A DNA stretch of 64,000 nucleotides, taken from Streptomyces parvulus (GTDB lineage Bacteria > Actinomycetota > Actinomycetes > Streptomycetales > Streptomycetaceae). Within the stretch, counting starts at the first letter, position 1, and every line of letters begins with the position of its first letter. The position numbers and the translations under genes were made by a program. This document shows positions 44,263 through 52,970 of the stretch, piece by piece. The notes under the pieces are model-generated. The model worked only from the letters and a program-made list of their open reading frames with translations, searched no databases and had not been told where the DNA came from. Location of the stretch: NCBI RefSeq assembly GCF_014648855.1, contig NZ_BMRX01000012.1:124001-188000 (forward strand), read 5' to 3'.

Positions 44263-45150
44263 CTACGGGACCCGTGCGACCAGGTAGCGGAAGACGTTGG
44301 GCATCCACACGGTCCCGTCCGGGCGCCGGTGCGGATGCAGGGCCTCCGCCAGCTCCTTGTCGACCTGCTCCGGGTCGGTGGCCGCGATCGCCGCGTCGAA
44401 CAGCCCGGTCGACAGCAGACCGCGCGCCGCGCTCTCGACGTCCGCGTAGCCGAACGGGCAGGCCACCCGCCCCGAGCCGTCCGGCCTCAGCCCGGCCCGC
44501 TGGGCCACCTCCTCCAGGTCGTCCCGGAGCGCCGGGCGCCAGCTGCCCGCACCGCGCAGCGGGTCCGCCAGCTTGGTGGCCACCCGCAGCACCGAGGTCG
44601 TGGCGCAGCGCTCCGGCGGGCCCCAGCCCGCCAGCACCACCGCGGCCCCGCGCCCGGCGAGCGGCGTGGCCGCGGCGAGCAGTTCGCGCAGGCCCTCCGC
44701 GTCGCCGTCCAGGCACCCGATCGGCTCGAAGGCGGTCACCAGGGTGAACGCCGGCGCCGTCGGGTCCGCCGCGGCGGCGGGCGGTCCCTCGACGACCCGC
44801 GCCGCCCGGACGTGGGCGGCGGCCGGCCGGACCCCGCCGGGTTCCGGCGCCTCGGCCGCCGCGGGCAGCAGCCGCTGCCGTGCGAGGTCCAGGAGCTCCG
44901 GAGAGCGGGTGTCGACACCGGTCACCGAGGCGCCGCGCGAGGCGGCCATCAGCAGGGCGAGCCCGGAGCCGCAGCCCAGGCCCAGCATCCGGGTGCCGCC
45001 GCCCACGTCCAGCCGCTCGAAGACGGCTTCGTAGAGCGGTACGAGCATCCTCTCCTGTATCTCGGACCAGTCACGCGCACGTGCACGCAGGTCCACGGGA
45101 GACGCCGTCCCCGTGTGAGATGAGTGCTGCCGTACGAGCGTAGGTGTCAT
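44263..45150 (-). CDS. SAM-dependent methyltransferase, class I
   Basis: A 295-residue protein. Motif I is MLGLGCGSGLALLMAA (about residues 58-74), followed by VTGVDTRSPELLDLAR, so the SAM pocket is complete. The C-terminal half is variable. It resembles UbiE/COQ5-type small-molecule methyltransferases, but the substrate is unknown. ATG 45150 gives a sensible start; GGGGCG lies 8 nt upstream. It is monocistronic and convergent to ffh. Confidence 0.82.
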   Translation of the reverse strand: MTPTLVRQHSSHTGTASPVDLRARARDWSEIQERMLVPLYEAVFERLDVGGGTRMLGLGCGSGLALLMAASRGASVTGVDTRSPELLDLARQRLLPAAAEAPEPGGVRPAAAHVRAARVVEGPPAAAADPTAPAFTLVTAFEPIGCLDGDAEGLRELLAAATPLAGRGAAVVLAGWGPPERCATTSVLRVATKLADPLRGAGSWRPALRDDLEEVAQRAGLRPDGSGRVACPFGYADVESAARGLLSTGLFDAAIAATDPEQVDKELAEALHPHRRPDGTVWMPNVFRYLVARVP

Positions 45151-45819
45151 AGGAAAGCGCCCCAATCGCCGAGTGTTGCCGCTGTGCCCGATTCCTTGGC
45201 CCCCGTGCAGTGCGCTCGCACTCCCCCCGTATGCCAGGAAACTCCGGGCTCGCCGCGGCGTCCAGTGGTAGAGGGGGCCGGTTTGCCCGATCCCCGCCCG
45301 CGTGGCGAGATTTCACTTCCCGGCAACGTCGGCCGACCGCGCGGTACTCGCGGTAGCCCCCCGCCGGCACCTCGACCGGATGGCCGGATCGGAACGGTCG
45401 GGCCGTGGCGGCGGGTGCCGTCGGTGCGGAGGGCGCGCTTCCGGCCAAGGTCGGCCAGGTCCGGGGGCGGCCCGCCGGGCGCCGGAGCGTGCCGGGCCGG
45501 GGCGGTTCCGCACACCGTGAGTCCACCGGGTAACGTCGGCCCCGTCAGTACGTCCGCCCGGCGGCGCCGCCCGGGCAGGACGGCGGCCGAAACGGCCCTT
45601 GCGCCCGGTGGCACCCCGCGCCCCCGGAGCGTGGACGACCGCTACGCGCCGGGGCGTACGTCGGACTACGCACCAGCTTGGTACGAGCTGTGAGGCTTCT
45701 CCGCAGATCAGCGCACCCGCCCTCGTCGGGACGCATCAGCGGCAACTGACTGGTACGTGCAAATTATTTGGGATGCCCCGGAATAGGAACACAGCGGCAC
45801 TCCGGCTCGTTGTCATTAC
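45151..45819. other. 669-bp region without a confident gene
   Basis: Both strands have open frames (for example 45124-45693 plus and 45147-45614 minus), but their proteins are Arg/Pro/Gly-rich without domains or a ribosome site. GGCAACGTCGGCC near 45321 and GGTAACGTCGGCC near 45530 form a 12/13 direct repeat. The last 60 bp become A+T-richer and hold promoter-like elements for the SprT-like gene. A decayed gene here cannot be excluded. Confidence 0.45.
45786..45811 (+). promoter_or_regulatory. Candidate ECF-type promoter of the SprT-like gene
   Basis: GGAAC (45786-45790), 17-nt spacer, CGTT (45808-45811), close to the sigma-E-like pattern (GGAAC-N16/17-CGTC/T). The expected start is at or near the GTG at 45820, which has no Shine-Dalgarno, so the mRNA would be leaderless. 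Confidence 0.35.
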
Positions 45820-46416
45820 GTGAGCACGACACCACCTGTTCTCGCCGCAGAGCTGGCGCAGGCGTGGGCCGACATTCAGCGGTACCACCCCGAGCTGCCC
45901 GATCTTGCCGCGCCCGAGTCCCTGATCGGAGAGTCGTCGTCCGCCTGCGGGCACGAGCTCTCCTTCGAGCGACTGCTCCATGAGGCAGTCCACGGCATCG
46001 CAGCCGCGCGCGGAGTACGCGACACCTCCCGCGCGGGGCGCTACCACAACCGTCGATTCCTGGCGATCGCAGAGGAGTTGGGCCTCGACCACCCCGAGGA
46101 GCCGCATCCCAGCAGCGGCTTCTCGCTGGTCACGCTCACCCCCGAGGCGAAGCGCCGCTACCGCCCGACGACCGAACGCCTCCAGCGCGCGCTGAAGGCT
46201 CACACCGCCGCCACCGCCACCGACTCGGCCCGCAGCTTCCGCGGTCCGGCCGCCCGCCACGGCTCCTCCGGGGGAGGGGTGCGCGTGAAGGCCGTCTGCG
46301 ACTGCGGGCGCAACGTGCGCGTCGTCCCGTCCGTGCTGGCCCAGGCTCCGATCATGTGCGGCGGCTGCGGCAAGCCGTTCCGCATCCCGGAGGTGGTCGG
46401 CGCCGGAGTGGGGTGA
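45820..46416 (+). CDS. SprT-like putative metalloprotease with C-terminal zinc ribbon
   Basis: A 198-residue protein. HEAVH (54-58) is an HEXXH zinc-protease motif, and H76 in GRYHNRRF is a probable third ligand, as in SprT-like proteins. About residues 155-190 form a zinc ribbon (CDCGRNVRVV and CGGCGKPFRIP). Similar proteins occur on actinobacterial mobile elements and phages, as I recall; substrate and role are unknown. It starts with GTG and no ribosome site and lies 255 bp before rpsP. Confidence 0.7.
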   Translation: MSTTPPVLAAELAQAWADIQRYHPELPDLAAPESLIGESSSACGHELSFERLLHEAVHGIAAARGVRDTSRAGRYHNRRFLAIAEELGLDHPEEPHPSSGFSLVTLTPEAKRRYRPTTERLQRALKAHTAATATDSARSFRGPAARHGSSGGGVRVKAVCDCGRNVRVVPSVLAQAPIMCGGCGKPFRIPEVVGAGVG

Positions 46417-46530
46417 CGGTCCGGCTGCTCGTGGCAGCCGGAACCGGGCCGGATTCCGTCGCCGGACCCGCCCCCTCGGACCGCGGGGTGCCCCCGGTGC
46501 CCTCGGTCCGAGGGGTCTGTCCGCGTGTGG

Positions 46531-46536
46531 CACAAT
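46531..46536 (+). promoter_or_regulatory. Candidate -10 of the rpsP operon
   Basis: TGTGGCACAATGG matches the extended -10 context seen at several Streptomyces promoters. It lies 136 nt before the rpsP start. No good -35 is found at the usual distance. Confidence 0.35.
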
Positions 46537-46671
46537 GGCAAGCTGTACTCGACAGTCGCACAGGACCCCTCTCTCCTCCGGCTGACGCGTCCATCGGGCA
46601 CTCGGGTACCGCAACCCCACGCGGCTCTCTCGCCGTGCCCCATCACGTCAAAACCAGGAGAACCCACTCCC

Positions 46672-47091
46672 GTGGCAGTCAAGATCAAGCTGAAGCGTCT
46701 GGGCAAGATCCGTTCGCCTCACTACCGCATCGTCGTCGCCGACTCCCGTACCCGCCGTGACGGCCGGGCCATCGAGGAGATCGGCAAGTACCACCCGACG
46801 TACAACCCGTCGGTGATGGAGGTCGACGCCGAGCGTGTCGCCTACTGGCTCGGTGTCGGCGCTCAGCCGACCGAGCCCGTGCTCGCCATCCTGAAGAAGA
46901 CCGGCGACTGGCAGAAGTTCAAGGGCGAGCCCGCCCCGGCCCCGCTGCTCCAGCCGTCCGAGAAGGCGGCCCGCCCGTCCTTCGAGGCGATCGGTGGCGA
47001 GGACGAGGGCAAGGGTGAGGCGATCACCCAGAAGAAGAAGGCCGAGAAGAAGGACGAGGCTCCGGCCGAGTCCGAGTCGACCGAGGCCTGA
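46672..47091 (+). CDS. rpsP: Ribosomal protein S16
   Basis: A 139-residue small-subunit protein. The first 80 residues are the S16 core (VKIKLKRLGKIRSPHYRIVV, GKYHPTYNP). The tail (about 85-139) is a Lys/Glu/Ala-rich extension typical of actinobacterial S16. GTG 46672 has CAGGAG 11 nt upstream. It leads the operon rpsP-khpA-rimM-trmD. Confidence 0.96.
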   Translation: MAVKIKLKRLGKIRSPHYRIVVADSRTRRDGRAIEEIGKYHPTYNPSVMEVDAERVAYWLGVGAQPTEPVLAILKKTGDWQKFKGEPAPAPLLQPSEKAARPSFEAIGGEDEGKGEAITQKKKAEKKDEAPAESESTEA

Positions 47092-47093
47092 GC

Positions 47094-47333
47094 ATGCTCG
47101 AGGAGGCTCTCGAGCACCTCGTGAAGGGCATCGTCGACAACCCCGACGACGTGCAGGTGGCCTCGCGCAACCTGCGTCGCGGGCGCGTGCTCGAGGTCCG
47201 GGTGCACCCCGACGACCTCGGCAAGGTGATCGGCCGCAACGGCCGTACCGCACGCGCCCTGCGCACCGTCGTGGGCGCCATCGGCGGTCGCGGTGTCCGC
47301 GTCGACCTCGTCGACGTGGACCACGTCCGCTGA
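47094..47333 (+). CDS. khpA: KH-domain RNA-binding protein
   Basis: A 79-residue single KH domain with the GXXG loop in VIGRNGRTARALR. KhpA forms a homodimer or pairs with KhpB/Jag and binds RNA broadly; it is encoded between rpsP and rimM in most Gram-positives. It starts 2 nt after the rpsP stop. Confidence 0.93.
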   Translation: MLEEALEHLVKGIVDNPDDVQVASRNLRRGRVLEVRVHPDDLGKVIGRNGRTARALRTVVGAIGGRGVRVDLVDVDHVR

Positions 47334-47465
47334 CGAAGGATCGCAGCACCGGCTCGGGCCGGGGACCGGCCACGCGGCCGTCCCCGGCCCGCAGTCGTAC
47401 GAGGCCCCGCACGGGGCCGTGAGCCCCGCACGGCTCGTCGCAGTTCCGACAGGAGATCAAGCACA

Positions 47466-48029
47466 GTGCAGCTGGTAGTCGCTCGCATCGGCCGCGCCCA
47501 CGGCATCAAGGGCGAGGTCACCGTCGAGGTCCGCACCGACGAGCCGGAGCTGCGGCTCGGCCCCGGCGCCGTCCTCGCCACCGACCCCGCCGCCACCGGA
47601 CCGCTGACCATCGAGACCGGCCGGGTGCACAGCGGCCGCCTCCTGCTGCGCTTCGCGGGCGTCCACGACCGCACCGGCGCCGAGGCCCTGCGCAACACCC
47701 TGCTGATCGCCGACGTCGACCCCGACGAGCGCCCCGAGGACGAGGACGAGTACTACGACCACCAGCTCGTCGACCTCGACGTGGTGACCGCCGACGGCAC
47801 TCCGGTCGGCCGGATCACCGAGATCTCCCACCTGCCCACCCAGGACCTGTTCGTGGTGGAGCGCCCCGACGGCGGCGAGGTCTACGTGCCGTTCGTGTCG
47901 GAGATCGTCACGGAGATCGACCTCGACGAGCAGCGTGCCGTCATCGACCCCCCGCCGGGTCTGATCGACGACCGCGCGGAGATCGCCTCCGCGCGGGACG
48001 CCGGGAACGCACCGGAGGACGGCGCGTAA
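47466..48029 (+). CDS. rimM: 16S rRNA processing protein
   Basis: A 187-residue factor for 30S head assembly that binds S19. It has an N-terminal beta-barrel (VVARIGRAHGIKGEVTVEV) and a C-terminal PRC barrel (YYDHQLVDLDV, GEVYVPFVSEIV). The GTG at 47466 is preceded by AGGAGATCAAGCACA. The stop shares bases with trmD (TAATG), so translation is coupled. Confidence 0.95.
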   Translation: MQLVVARIGRAHGIKGEVTVEVRTDEPELRLGPGAVLATDPAATGPLTIETGRVHSGRLLLRFAGVHDRTGAEALRNTLLIADVDPDERPEDEDEYYDHQLVDLDVVTADGTPVGRITEISHLPTQDLFVVERPDGGEVYVPFVSEIVTEIDLDEQRAVIDPPPGLIDDRAEIASARDAGNAPEDGA

Positions 48030-48862
48030 TGCGGCTCGACGTCGTCACGATCTTCCCCGAGTACCTGGAACCCCTGAACGTCTCCCTCGTCGGCAAGGCA
48101 CGCGCGCGCGGACAGCTCGGCGTCCACGTCCACGACCTGCGCGAGTGGACCTACGACCGGCACAACACGGTCGACGACACCCCCTACGGCGGCGGCCCCG
48201 GCATGGTCATGAAGACCGAGCCGTGGGGCGACGCGCTGGACTCCGTCCTGGCCGACGGCTACGAGGCCGGCGCCGGCGAGCCCGCCCTCGTCGTGCCCAC
48301 ACCCAGCGGCCGGCCCTTCACCCAGGAACTCGCCGTCCACCTCTCCGAGCGGCCCTGGCTGATCTTCACCCCCGCCCGCTACGAGGGCATCGACCGCCGC
48401 GTGGTCGACGAGTACGCGACCAGGATGCCCGTGTACGAGGTGTCCATCGGCGACTACGTCCTGGCCGGCGGCGAGGCGGCCGTCCTGGTCGTCACCGAGG
48501 CCGTGGCCCGGCTGCTGCCCGGCGTCCTCGGCAACGCCGAGTCCCACCGGGACGACTCCTTCGCCCCCGGCGCCATGGCGAACCTCCTGGAGGGCCCCGT
48601 CCACACCAAGCCCCCGCACTGGCGCGGGCGCGGCATCCCGGACGTCCTCCTCAGCGGCCACCACGGCAGGATCGCCCGCTGGCGCCGGGACGAGGCGCTG
48701 CGCCGGACCTCGGCCAACCGGCCGGACCTGATCGAGCGGTGCGACCCCGGGGCCTTCGACAAGAAGGACCGCGAGATGCTCTCCATCCTGGGCTGGGCGC
48801 CCGACCCGGAAGGGGAGCCGTACGGCCGATTTTGGCGCAGGACCCCGGGCATGGAACAATAG
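48029..48862 (+). CDS. trmD: tRNA (guanine37-N1)-methyltransferase
   Basis: A 277-residue SPOUT enzyme that methylates G37 next to the anticodon. The trefoil-knot SAM site is SIGDYVLAGGEAAVLV, and the N-terminus LDVVTIFPEYLEPLNVS is standard. The C-terminal domain ends with FWRRTPGMEQ. It starts within the rimM stop and is followed by rplS after 136 bp. Confidence 0.96.
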   Translation: MRLDVVTIFPEYLEPLNVSLVGKARARGQLGVHVHDLREWTYDRHNTVDDTPYGGGPGMVMKTEPWGDALDSVLADGYEAGAGEPALVVPTPSGRPFTQELAVHLSERPWLIFTPARYEGIDRRVVDEYATRMPVYEVSIGDYVLAGGEAAVLVVTEAVARLLPGVLGNAESHRDDSFAPGAMANLLEGPVHTKPPHWRGRGIPDVLLSGHHGRIARWRRDEALRRTSANRPDLIERCDPGAFDKKDREMLSILGWAPDPEGEPYGRFWRRTPGMEQ

Positions 48863-48998
48863 GCCGCTGTTGTGCGTCCGTCCGGAGCGCGCCCCTGCCA
48901 CAGGGGGACACGACGCCCGTCCCGACCCGCACGACTCTCAATCCGAAACACCTAGTTTCCGTTGATGACCTGTGGCATCAGCGAGGAAAGCAGACGAA

Positions 48999-49349
48999 AT
49001 GTCTCACCTGCTCGACTCCGTCGACGCCGCGTCGCTGCGCAGCGACGTCCCCGCCTTCCGCCCGGGCGACACCGTCAACGTCCACGTCCGCGTCATCGAG
49101 GGCAACCGCTCCCGTGTGCAGCAGTTCAAGGGCGTGGTGATCCGCCGCCAGGGTGCCGGCGTGCGCGAGACCTTCACGGTCCGCAAGGTCTCCTTCTCCG
49201 TCGGCGTCGAGCGCACCTTCCCGGTGCACACCCCGATCGTGGAGAAGATCGAGCTCGTCACCCGCGGTGACGTCCGCCGCGCCAAGCTGTACTACCTGCG
49301 TGAGCTCCGCGGCAAGGCCGCGAAGATCAAGGAGAAGCGCGAGAGCTGA
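48999..49349 (+). CDS. rplS: Ribosomal protein L19
   Basis: A 116-residue large-subunit protein at the 30S interface. FRPGDTVNVHVRVIEGNRSR and GVERTFPVHTPIVEKIE are family sequences. ATG 48999 is chosen because conserved sequence begins there and GAGGAAA lies about 12 nt upstream. It precedes the four signal-peptidase genes by 44 bp, and co-transcription is likely. Confidence 0.96.
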   Translation: MSHLLDSVDAASLRSDVPAFRPGDTVNVHVRVIEGNRSRVQQFKGVVIRRQGAGVRETFTVRKVSFSVGVERTFPVHTPIVEKIELVTRGDVRRAKLYYLRELRGKAAKIKEKRES

Positions 49350-49393
49350 GCGCCCGAGAGGTCCGCGCCGGGGCCGGATAGCATCTGGCCCCG

Positions 49394-50146
49394 ATGGACA
49401 CCGAAGCACAGCACACGGAGCGCGACCGCTCCTCCCGCCCTTCCGACTCCGAGCAGCCCTCGGATCCGGAGGGCCCGGAGGAACGGTCGCGTTCCGCGTT
49501 CGCGGGGCGGATCGCGGCCTGGGTGCCCGGCGGCCGGATCACCCTCACCCTGCTGACGCTGCTGCTGTTCCTGCTGCTGCTCAGCACCTTCGTCCTGCGG
49601 CCGTTCCAGATTCCGAGCGGATCCATGGAGCGCGGATTGAGGATCGGCGACCGGGTTCTCGTAAACAAGTTGGCGTACCGTTTCGACCGGCGGCCGCAGC
49701 GGGGCGACGTCGTGGTCTTCGACGGCACGGGCCTCTTCGGGGCCGGCGACTACATCAAACGCGTCGTCGGTGTGGGCGGAGACCATGTGGTGTGCTGCGA
49801 CAGGGAGGGGAGGGTGCGGGTGAACGGCCAGTCGGTCGACGAGTCGGAGTTCCTGTACCCCGGTGACCGCCCGTCGACGGTGCGCTTCGACGTCGACGTC
49901 CCCGACGGCACCCTCTTCGTCCTCGGCGACCACCGGTCCGGTTCCAGCGACTCCCGCGACCACCTGGGCTCGCCGGGCGGCGGCATGGTGCCGGTGGACA
50001 GGGTGATCGGCCGCGCCGACTGGATCGTCTGGCCCTTCGCCCACGCCACCCGACTCGACCGTCCCGACGCCTACGCGCGCGTGCCGGACGGCGACGCGGA
50101 CACGGGGACCGGAGACGCGCAACGGCCCGCGGGCGCCGATGGGTAG
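49394..50146 (+). CDS. sipW: Type I signal peptidase SipW
   Basis: A 250-residue membrane protease that removes Sec and Tat signal peptides outside the cell. A disordered N-terminus (1-45) and one membrane helix (about 49-67) precede the catalytic serine S77 (IPSGSMERG) and lysine K122 (YIKRVVGVGGD). The GDHRSGSSDSRDH box is intact. The stop overlaps sipX by 8 bp. First of four tandem paralogues. Confidence 0.94.
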   Translation: MDTEAQHTERDRSSRPSDSEQPSDPEGPEERSRSAFAGRIAAWVPGGRITLTLLTLLLFLLLLSTFVLRPFQIPSGSMERGLRIGDRVLVNKLAYRFDRRPQRGDVVVFDGTGLFGAGDYIKRVVGVGGDHVVCCDREGRVRVNGQSVDESEFLYPGDRPSTVRFDVDVPDGTLFVLGDHRSGSSDSRDHLGSPGGGMVPVDRVIGRADWIVWPFAHATRLDRPDAYARVPDGDADTGTGDAQRPAGADG

Positions 50147-51458
50147 CCGCGGCAAGCCGCGCGGAGCGCCCAGCAGCCCCGCCGAGAACCTGCTGCCCAC
50201 CGGCTCCAGGCGCACCTCCGCGCCCTCCGGCGGCCGCTCCCGCGCCGAGCGGCGCAAACTCCAGCGCAAGGTGAAACGGCGTCGCAGGCGCGGCGCCGTC
50301 AAGGAGATACCGCTCCTCGTCGGCGTCGCCGTCCTCATAGCGCTGGTGCTCAAGACCTTCCTCGTGCAGGCCTTCGTGATCCCGTCGGGCTCCATGGAGC
50401 AGACCATTCGGATCGGCGACCGGGTCCTGGTGGACAAGCTCACCCCCTGGTTCGGCTCCGAGCCGCAGCGCGGGGACGTCGTGGTCTTCCGGGATCCGGG
50501 CGGCTGGCTGGCGGGCGAACAGACCACCAAGAAGGACGACCCCGTCGTCGTCAAGCAGGTCAAGGAAGGCCTGGCCTTCATCGGCCTGCTGCCGTCCGAC
50601 GACGAGAAGGACCTCATCAAGCGGGTCGTCGGCGTGGGCGGGGACAAGGTCAAGTGCTGCGACACCCAGGGGCGCGTCACCGTCAACGGCGTCCCCCTGG
50701 ACGAGGACTACCTGTACCCGGGCGACACCCCGTCCCGGACGCCGTTCGACGTCACCGTCCCCGAGGGGCGGCTGTGGGTGATGGGCGACCACCGCTCCAA
50801 CTCCGCGGACTCGCGCGCCCACCAGGACACCGACTTCGGCACGGTCTCCGAGGACGAGGTGGTCGGACGCGCCATGGTGATCGCGTGGCCGTTCGGTCAC
50901 TGGACCACCCTGGACGAGCCCGAGACGTACGCGTCCGTCACCGACTCGGCCCCGGGTGCGACCGCCGCTCCCGGCCAGTCGCATAGGGTTGCCCCCTACG
51001 ATCCGAACGCGATGATTCAACTCCCGACCCCTGCGGAACTCCCGCTCGTTATGGGAGTGGTGGGCCTGCGCCGTATACGGGGCGGGCGGCGGCAGAGAGT
51101 AAGGAGTTGGCGTGGGGGATGTGGCGGTTGGCGCACGGTCCGGACACGACGGCGAGGAGAACCGCGGACGCCCCGAGGAGACGGCCGGCCCGGTCCCGTT
51201 CGGCGGCCACGACTCCGGTCACGGCTCCGGAACCGAGGACGGCAGGGTGACGAACGAACACAACGGGACGCAGGACGAGGGCGTGGGCGGGACACCCCCC
51301 ACGCCACACCGCGAGACCAAGAAACCGCGCTCCTTCTGGAAGGAACTGCCGATCCTCATCGGCATCGCGCTGGTGCTCGCGCTGCTGATCAAGACGTTCC
51401 TGGTGCAGGCCTTCTCGATCCCGTCCTCCTCGATGGAGAACACGCTCCAGATCAATGA
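50139..51458 (+). CDS. sipX: Type I signal peptidase SipX (frame extended into sipY)
   Basis: The signal-peptidase part spans residues 1 to about 320: membrane helix 57-76, S85 (IPSGSMEQT), K161 (DLIKRVVGVGGD) and MGDHRSNSADSR. A second hydrophobic patch is near 300. The frame does not stop before sipY. It passes a TAA (51100-51102) that is out of frame and runs 119 more codons as Arg/Gly-rich sequence over the sipY N-terminus. The ancestral end was probably that TAA, which carries the sipY ribosome site AAGGAG; two missing bases in the AG repeat at 51093-51099 would explain the shift. Confidence 0.85.
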   Translation: MGSRGKPRGAPSSPAENLLPTGSRRTSAPSGGRSRAERRKLQRKVKRRRRRGAVKEIPLLVGVAVLIALVLKTFLVQAFVIPSGSMEQTIRIGDRVLVDKLTPWFGSEPQRGDVVVFRDPGGWLAGEQTTKKDDPVVVKQVKEGLAFIGLLPSDDEKDLIKRVVGVGGDKVKCCDTQGRVTVNGVPLDEDYLYPGDTPSRTPFDVTVPEGRLWVMGDHRSNSADSRAHQDTDFGTVSEDEVVGRAMVIAWPFGHWTTLDEPETYASVTDSAPGATAAPGQSHRVAPYDPNAMIQLPTPAELPLVMGVVGLRRIRGGRRQRVRSWRGGCGGWRTVRTRRRGEPRTPRGDGRPGPVRRPRLRSRLRNRGRQGDERTQRDAGRGRGRDTPHATPRDQETALLLEGTADPHRHRAGARAADQDVPGAGLLDPVLLDGEHAPDQ

Positions 51459-52098
51459 CCGGGTACTGGTCGACAAGCTGACGCCCTGGTTCGGCTCCGA
51501 GCCGGAGCGCGGCGAGGTCGTCGTCTTCCACGACCCGGACGACTGGCTGGCGGGCGAGCCGACGCCCGACCCGAACGCGCTCCAGACGGTGCTGAGCTGG
51601 ATCGGCCTGATGCCCTCCGCCGAGGAGAAGGACCTGATCAAGCGGGTCATCGGCGTCGGCGGCGACACGGTCGAGTGCAACAAGACCGGCCCGCTCACGG
51701 TCAACGGCAAGGCGCTCAACGAGCCGTACGTCTACCCCGGCAACACGCCGTGCACCGACGACGACCAGGGCGGCCGGTTCAAGGTCAAGGTGCCCGAGGG
51801 CTACATCTGGGTCATGGGCGACCACCGGCAGAACTCCCGCGACTCCCGCTACAACCAGGCCGACAAGCACGGCGGCATGGTCCCGGTGAAGGAGGTCGTC
51901 GGCCGTGCGGTCGTGGTCGCCTGGCCGATGAACCGCTGGAGCACTCTGCCGGTGCCCGACACCTTCGACCAGGACGGCCTCCAGGCGGGCTCCCCGGCCG
52001 CCGCGGCGCTGTCGGTCGCGCCCCAGGGGCTCGCCGTCGCCGGCGTCCTCCCGGTCGTCTGGTGGCGCCGTCGGCGACGCTCCGCCGGGACCCGCTGA
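51112..52098 (+). CDS. sipY: Type I signal peptidase SipY
   Basis: A 328-residue signal peptidase, the main one of the four in S. lividans by published work. A disordered N-terminus (1-72) is followed by a membrane helix (about 79-97), S107 (IPSSSMENT), K177 (DLIKRVIGVGGD) and MGDHRQNSRDSR. A hydrophobic C-terminal segment ends in an Arg cluster. GTG 51112 follows AAGGAG by 5 nt. Its first 347 bp lie under the extended sipX frame, but the coding signal belongs to sipY. Confidence 0.94.
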   Translation: MGDVAVGARSGHDGEENRGRPEETAGPVPFGGHDSGHGSGTEDGRVTNEHNGTQDEGVGGTPPTPHRETKKPRSFWKELPILIGIALVLALLIKTFLVQAFSIPSSSMENTLQINDRVLVDKLTPWFGSEPERGEVVVFHDPDDWLAGEPTPDPNALQTVLSWIGLMPSAEEKDLIKRVIGVGGDTVECNKTGPLTVNGKALNEPYVYPGNTPCTDDDQGGRFKVKVPEGYIWVMGDHRQNSRDSRYNQADKHGGMVPVKEVVGRAVVVAWPMNRWSTLPVPDTFDQDGLQAGSPAAAALSVAPQGLAVAGVLPVVWWRRRRRSAGTR

Positions 52099-52196
52099 CG
52101 CACCCCGCCGGCCCGTCCGCTCCACACGACAGCCCCCTTCCCGGCCTCGGGAGGGGGGCTGCCCCGTCGGGGTACCGCCGGGTAAGGTGCGGCTCC

Positions 52197-52970
52197 ATGG
52201 GTGGCGAGAGCACGACACGTACGGCCCCGCGCGGGGGAGCGAAGCAGGGCCCGGCGGGCAGCCGGACCGGGCAGCGGCTGTCCGGCCTCGCGGTGGCACT
52301 GGGCATGGTGCTGTTCCTGGGCGGGTTCGCCTGGGGCGCCGTGGTCTACCGGCCCTACACCGTGCCGACCAGTTCGATGGCGCCGACCATCGGAGTCGGT
52401 GACCGGGTGCTCGCCGAGCGCATCGACGGGACCGACGTCCGCCGCGGGGACGTCGTCGTCTTCAAGGACACGGCCTGGGCCAACGCCCCTATGGTCAAGC
52501 GGGTCGTCGCCGTCGGCGGGGACACCGTCTCCTGCTGCCGGGAGGGGAAGCTCACGGTCAACGGCAAGGAGATCGACGAGCCGTACCTGCCCGCCGGCAC
52601 CCCGGCCGAGATCATGGACTTCCAGACCGTGAACGTGCCCGAGGGCCGCCTGTTCCTGCTGGGCGACGAGCGCGACAACTCGGTGGACTCCACCGCCCAC
52701 CTCACCGACGCGGCCCGCGGCACCGTCTCGAACGGCGCCGTGGACGCCCGCGTCGACGCCGTGGTCTGGCCCATGAACGGCATGCTGGAGCGGCCGACGG
52801 GCTTCCGCACGCTGGGCGGGCTCTCCTCGCCGGGTCCGCTCACGCCGGTGCTCGTCCTGGTGATCGCGGGGGCCGTGCTGATCCTGGGCGGCGCGGCGTA
52901 CGGTCCCGTCGCCAAGCGGGCCGCGGGCTCGCGTGCCGGACGTACGGCGGAGCCGGCCGATGGGCGCTGA
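52197..52970 (+). CDS. sipZ: Type I signal peptidase SipZ
   Basis: A 257-residue signal peptidase with membrane helices at both ends (about 30-50 and 219-239). Catalytic S60 (VPTSSMAPT) and K101 (APMVKRVVAVGGD) are present, but the box reads GDERDNSVDS in place of GDHR. The ATG at 52197 gives the usual short N-terminus. Its stop overlaps the NUDIX start by 11 bp. Confidence 0.93.
   Translation: MGGESTTRTAPRGGAKQGPAGSRTGQRLSGLAVALGMVLFLGGFAWGAVVYRPYTVPTSSMAPTIGVGDRVLAERIDGTDVRRGDVVVFKDTAWANAPMVKRVVAVGGDTVSCCREGKLTVNGKEIDEPYLPAGTPAEIMDFQTVNVPEGRLFLLGDERDNSVDSTAHLTDAARGTVSNGAVDARVDAVVWPMNGMLERPTGFRTLGGLSSPGPLTPVLVLVIAGAVLILGGAAYGPVAKRAAGSRAGRTAEPADGR

Noticed and set aside
45124..45693. A 189-codon plus-strand open frame in the gap before the SprT-like gene
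   Set aside because: Pro/Arg-rich, starts inside the upstream gene region, has no ribosome site and no recognisable domain. The minus-strand alternative is equally poor.
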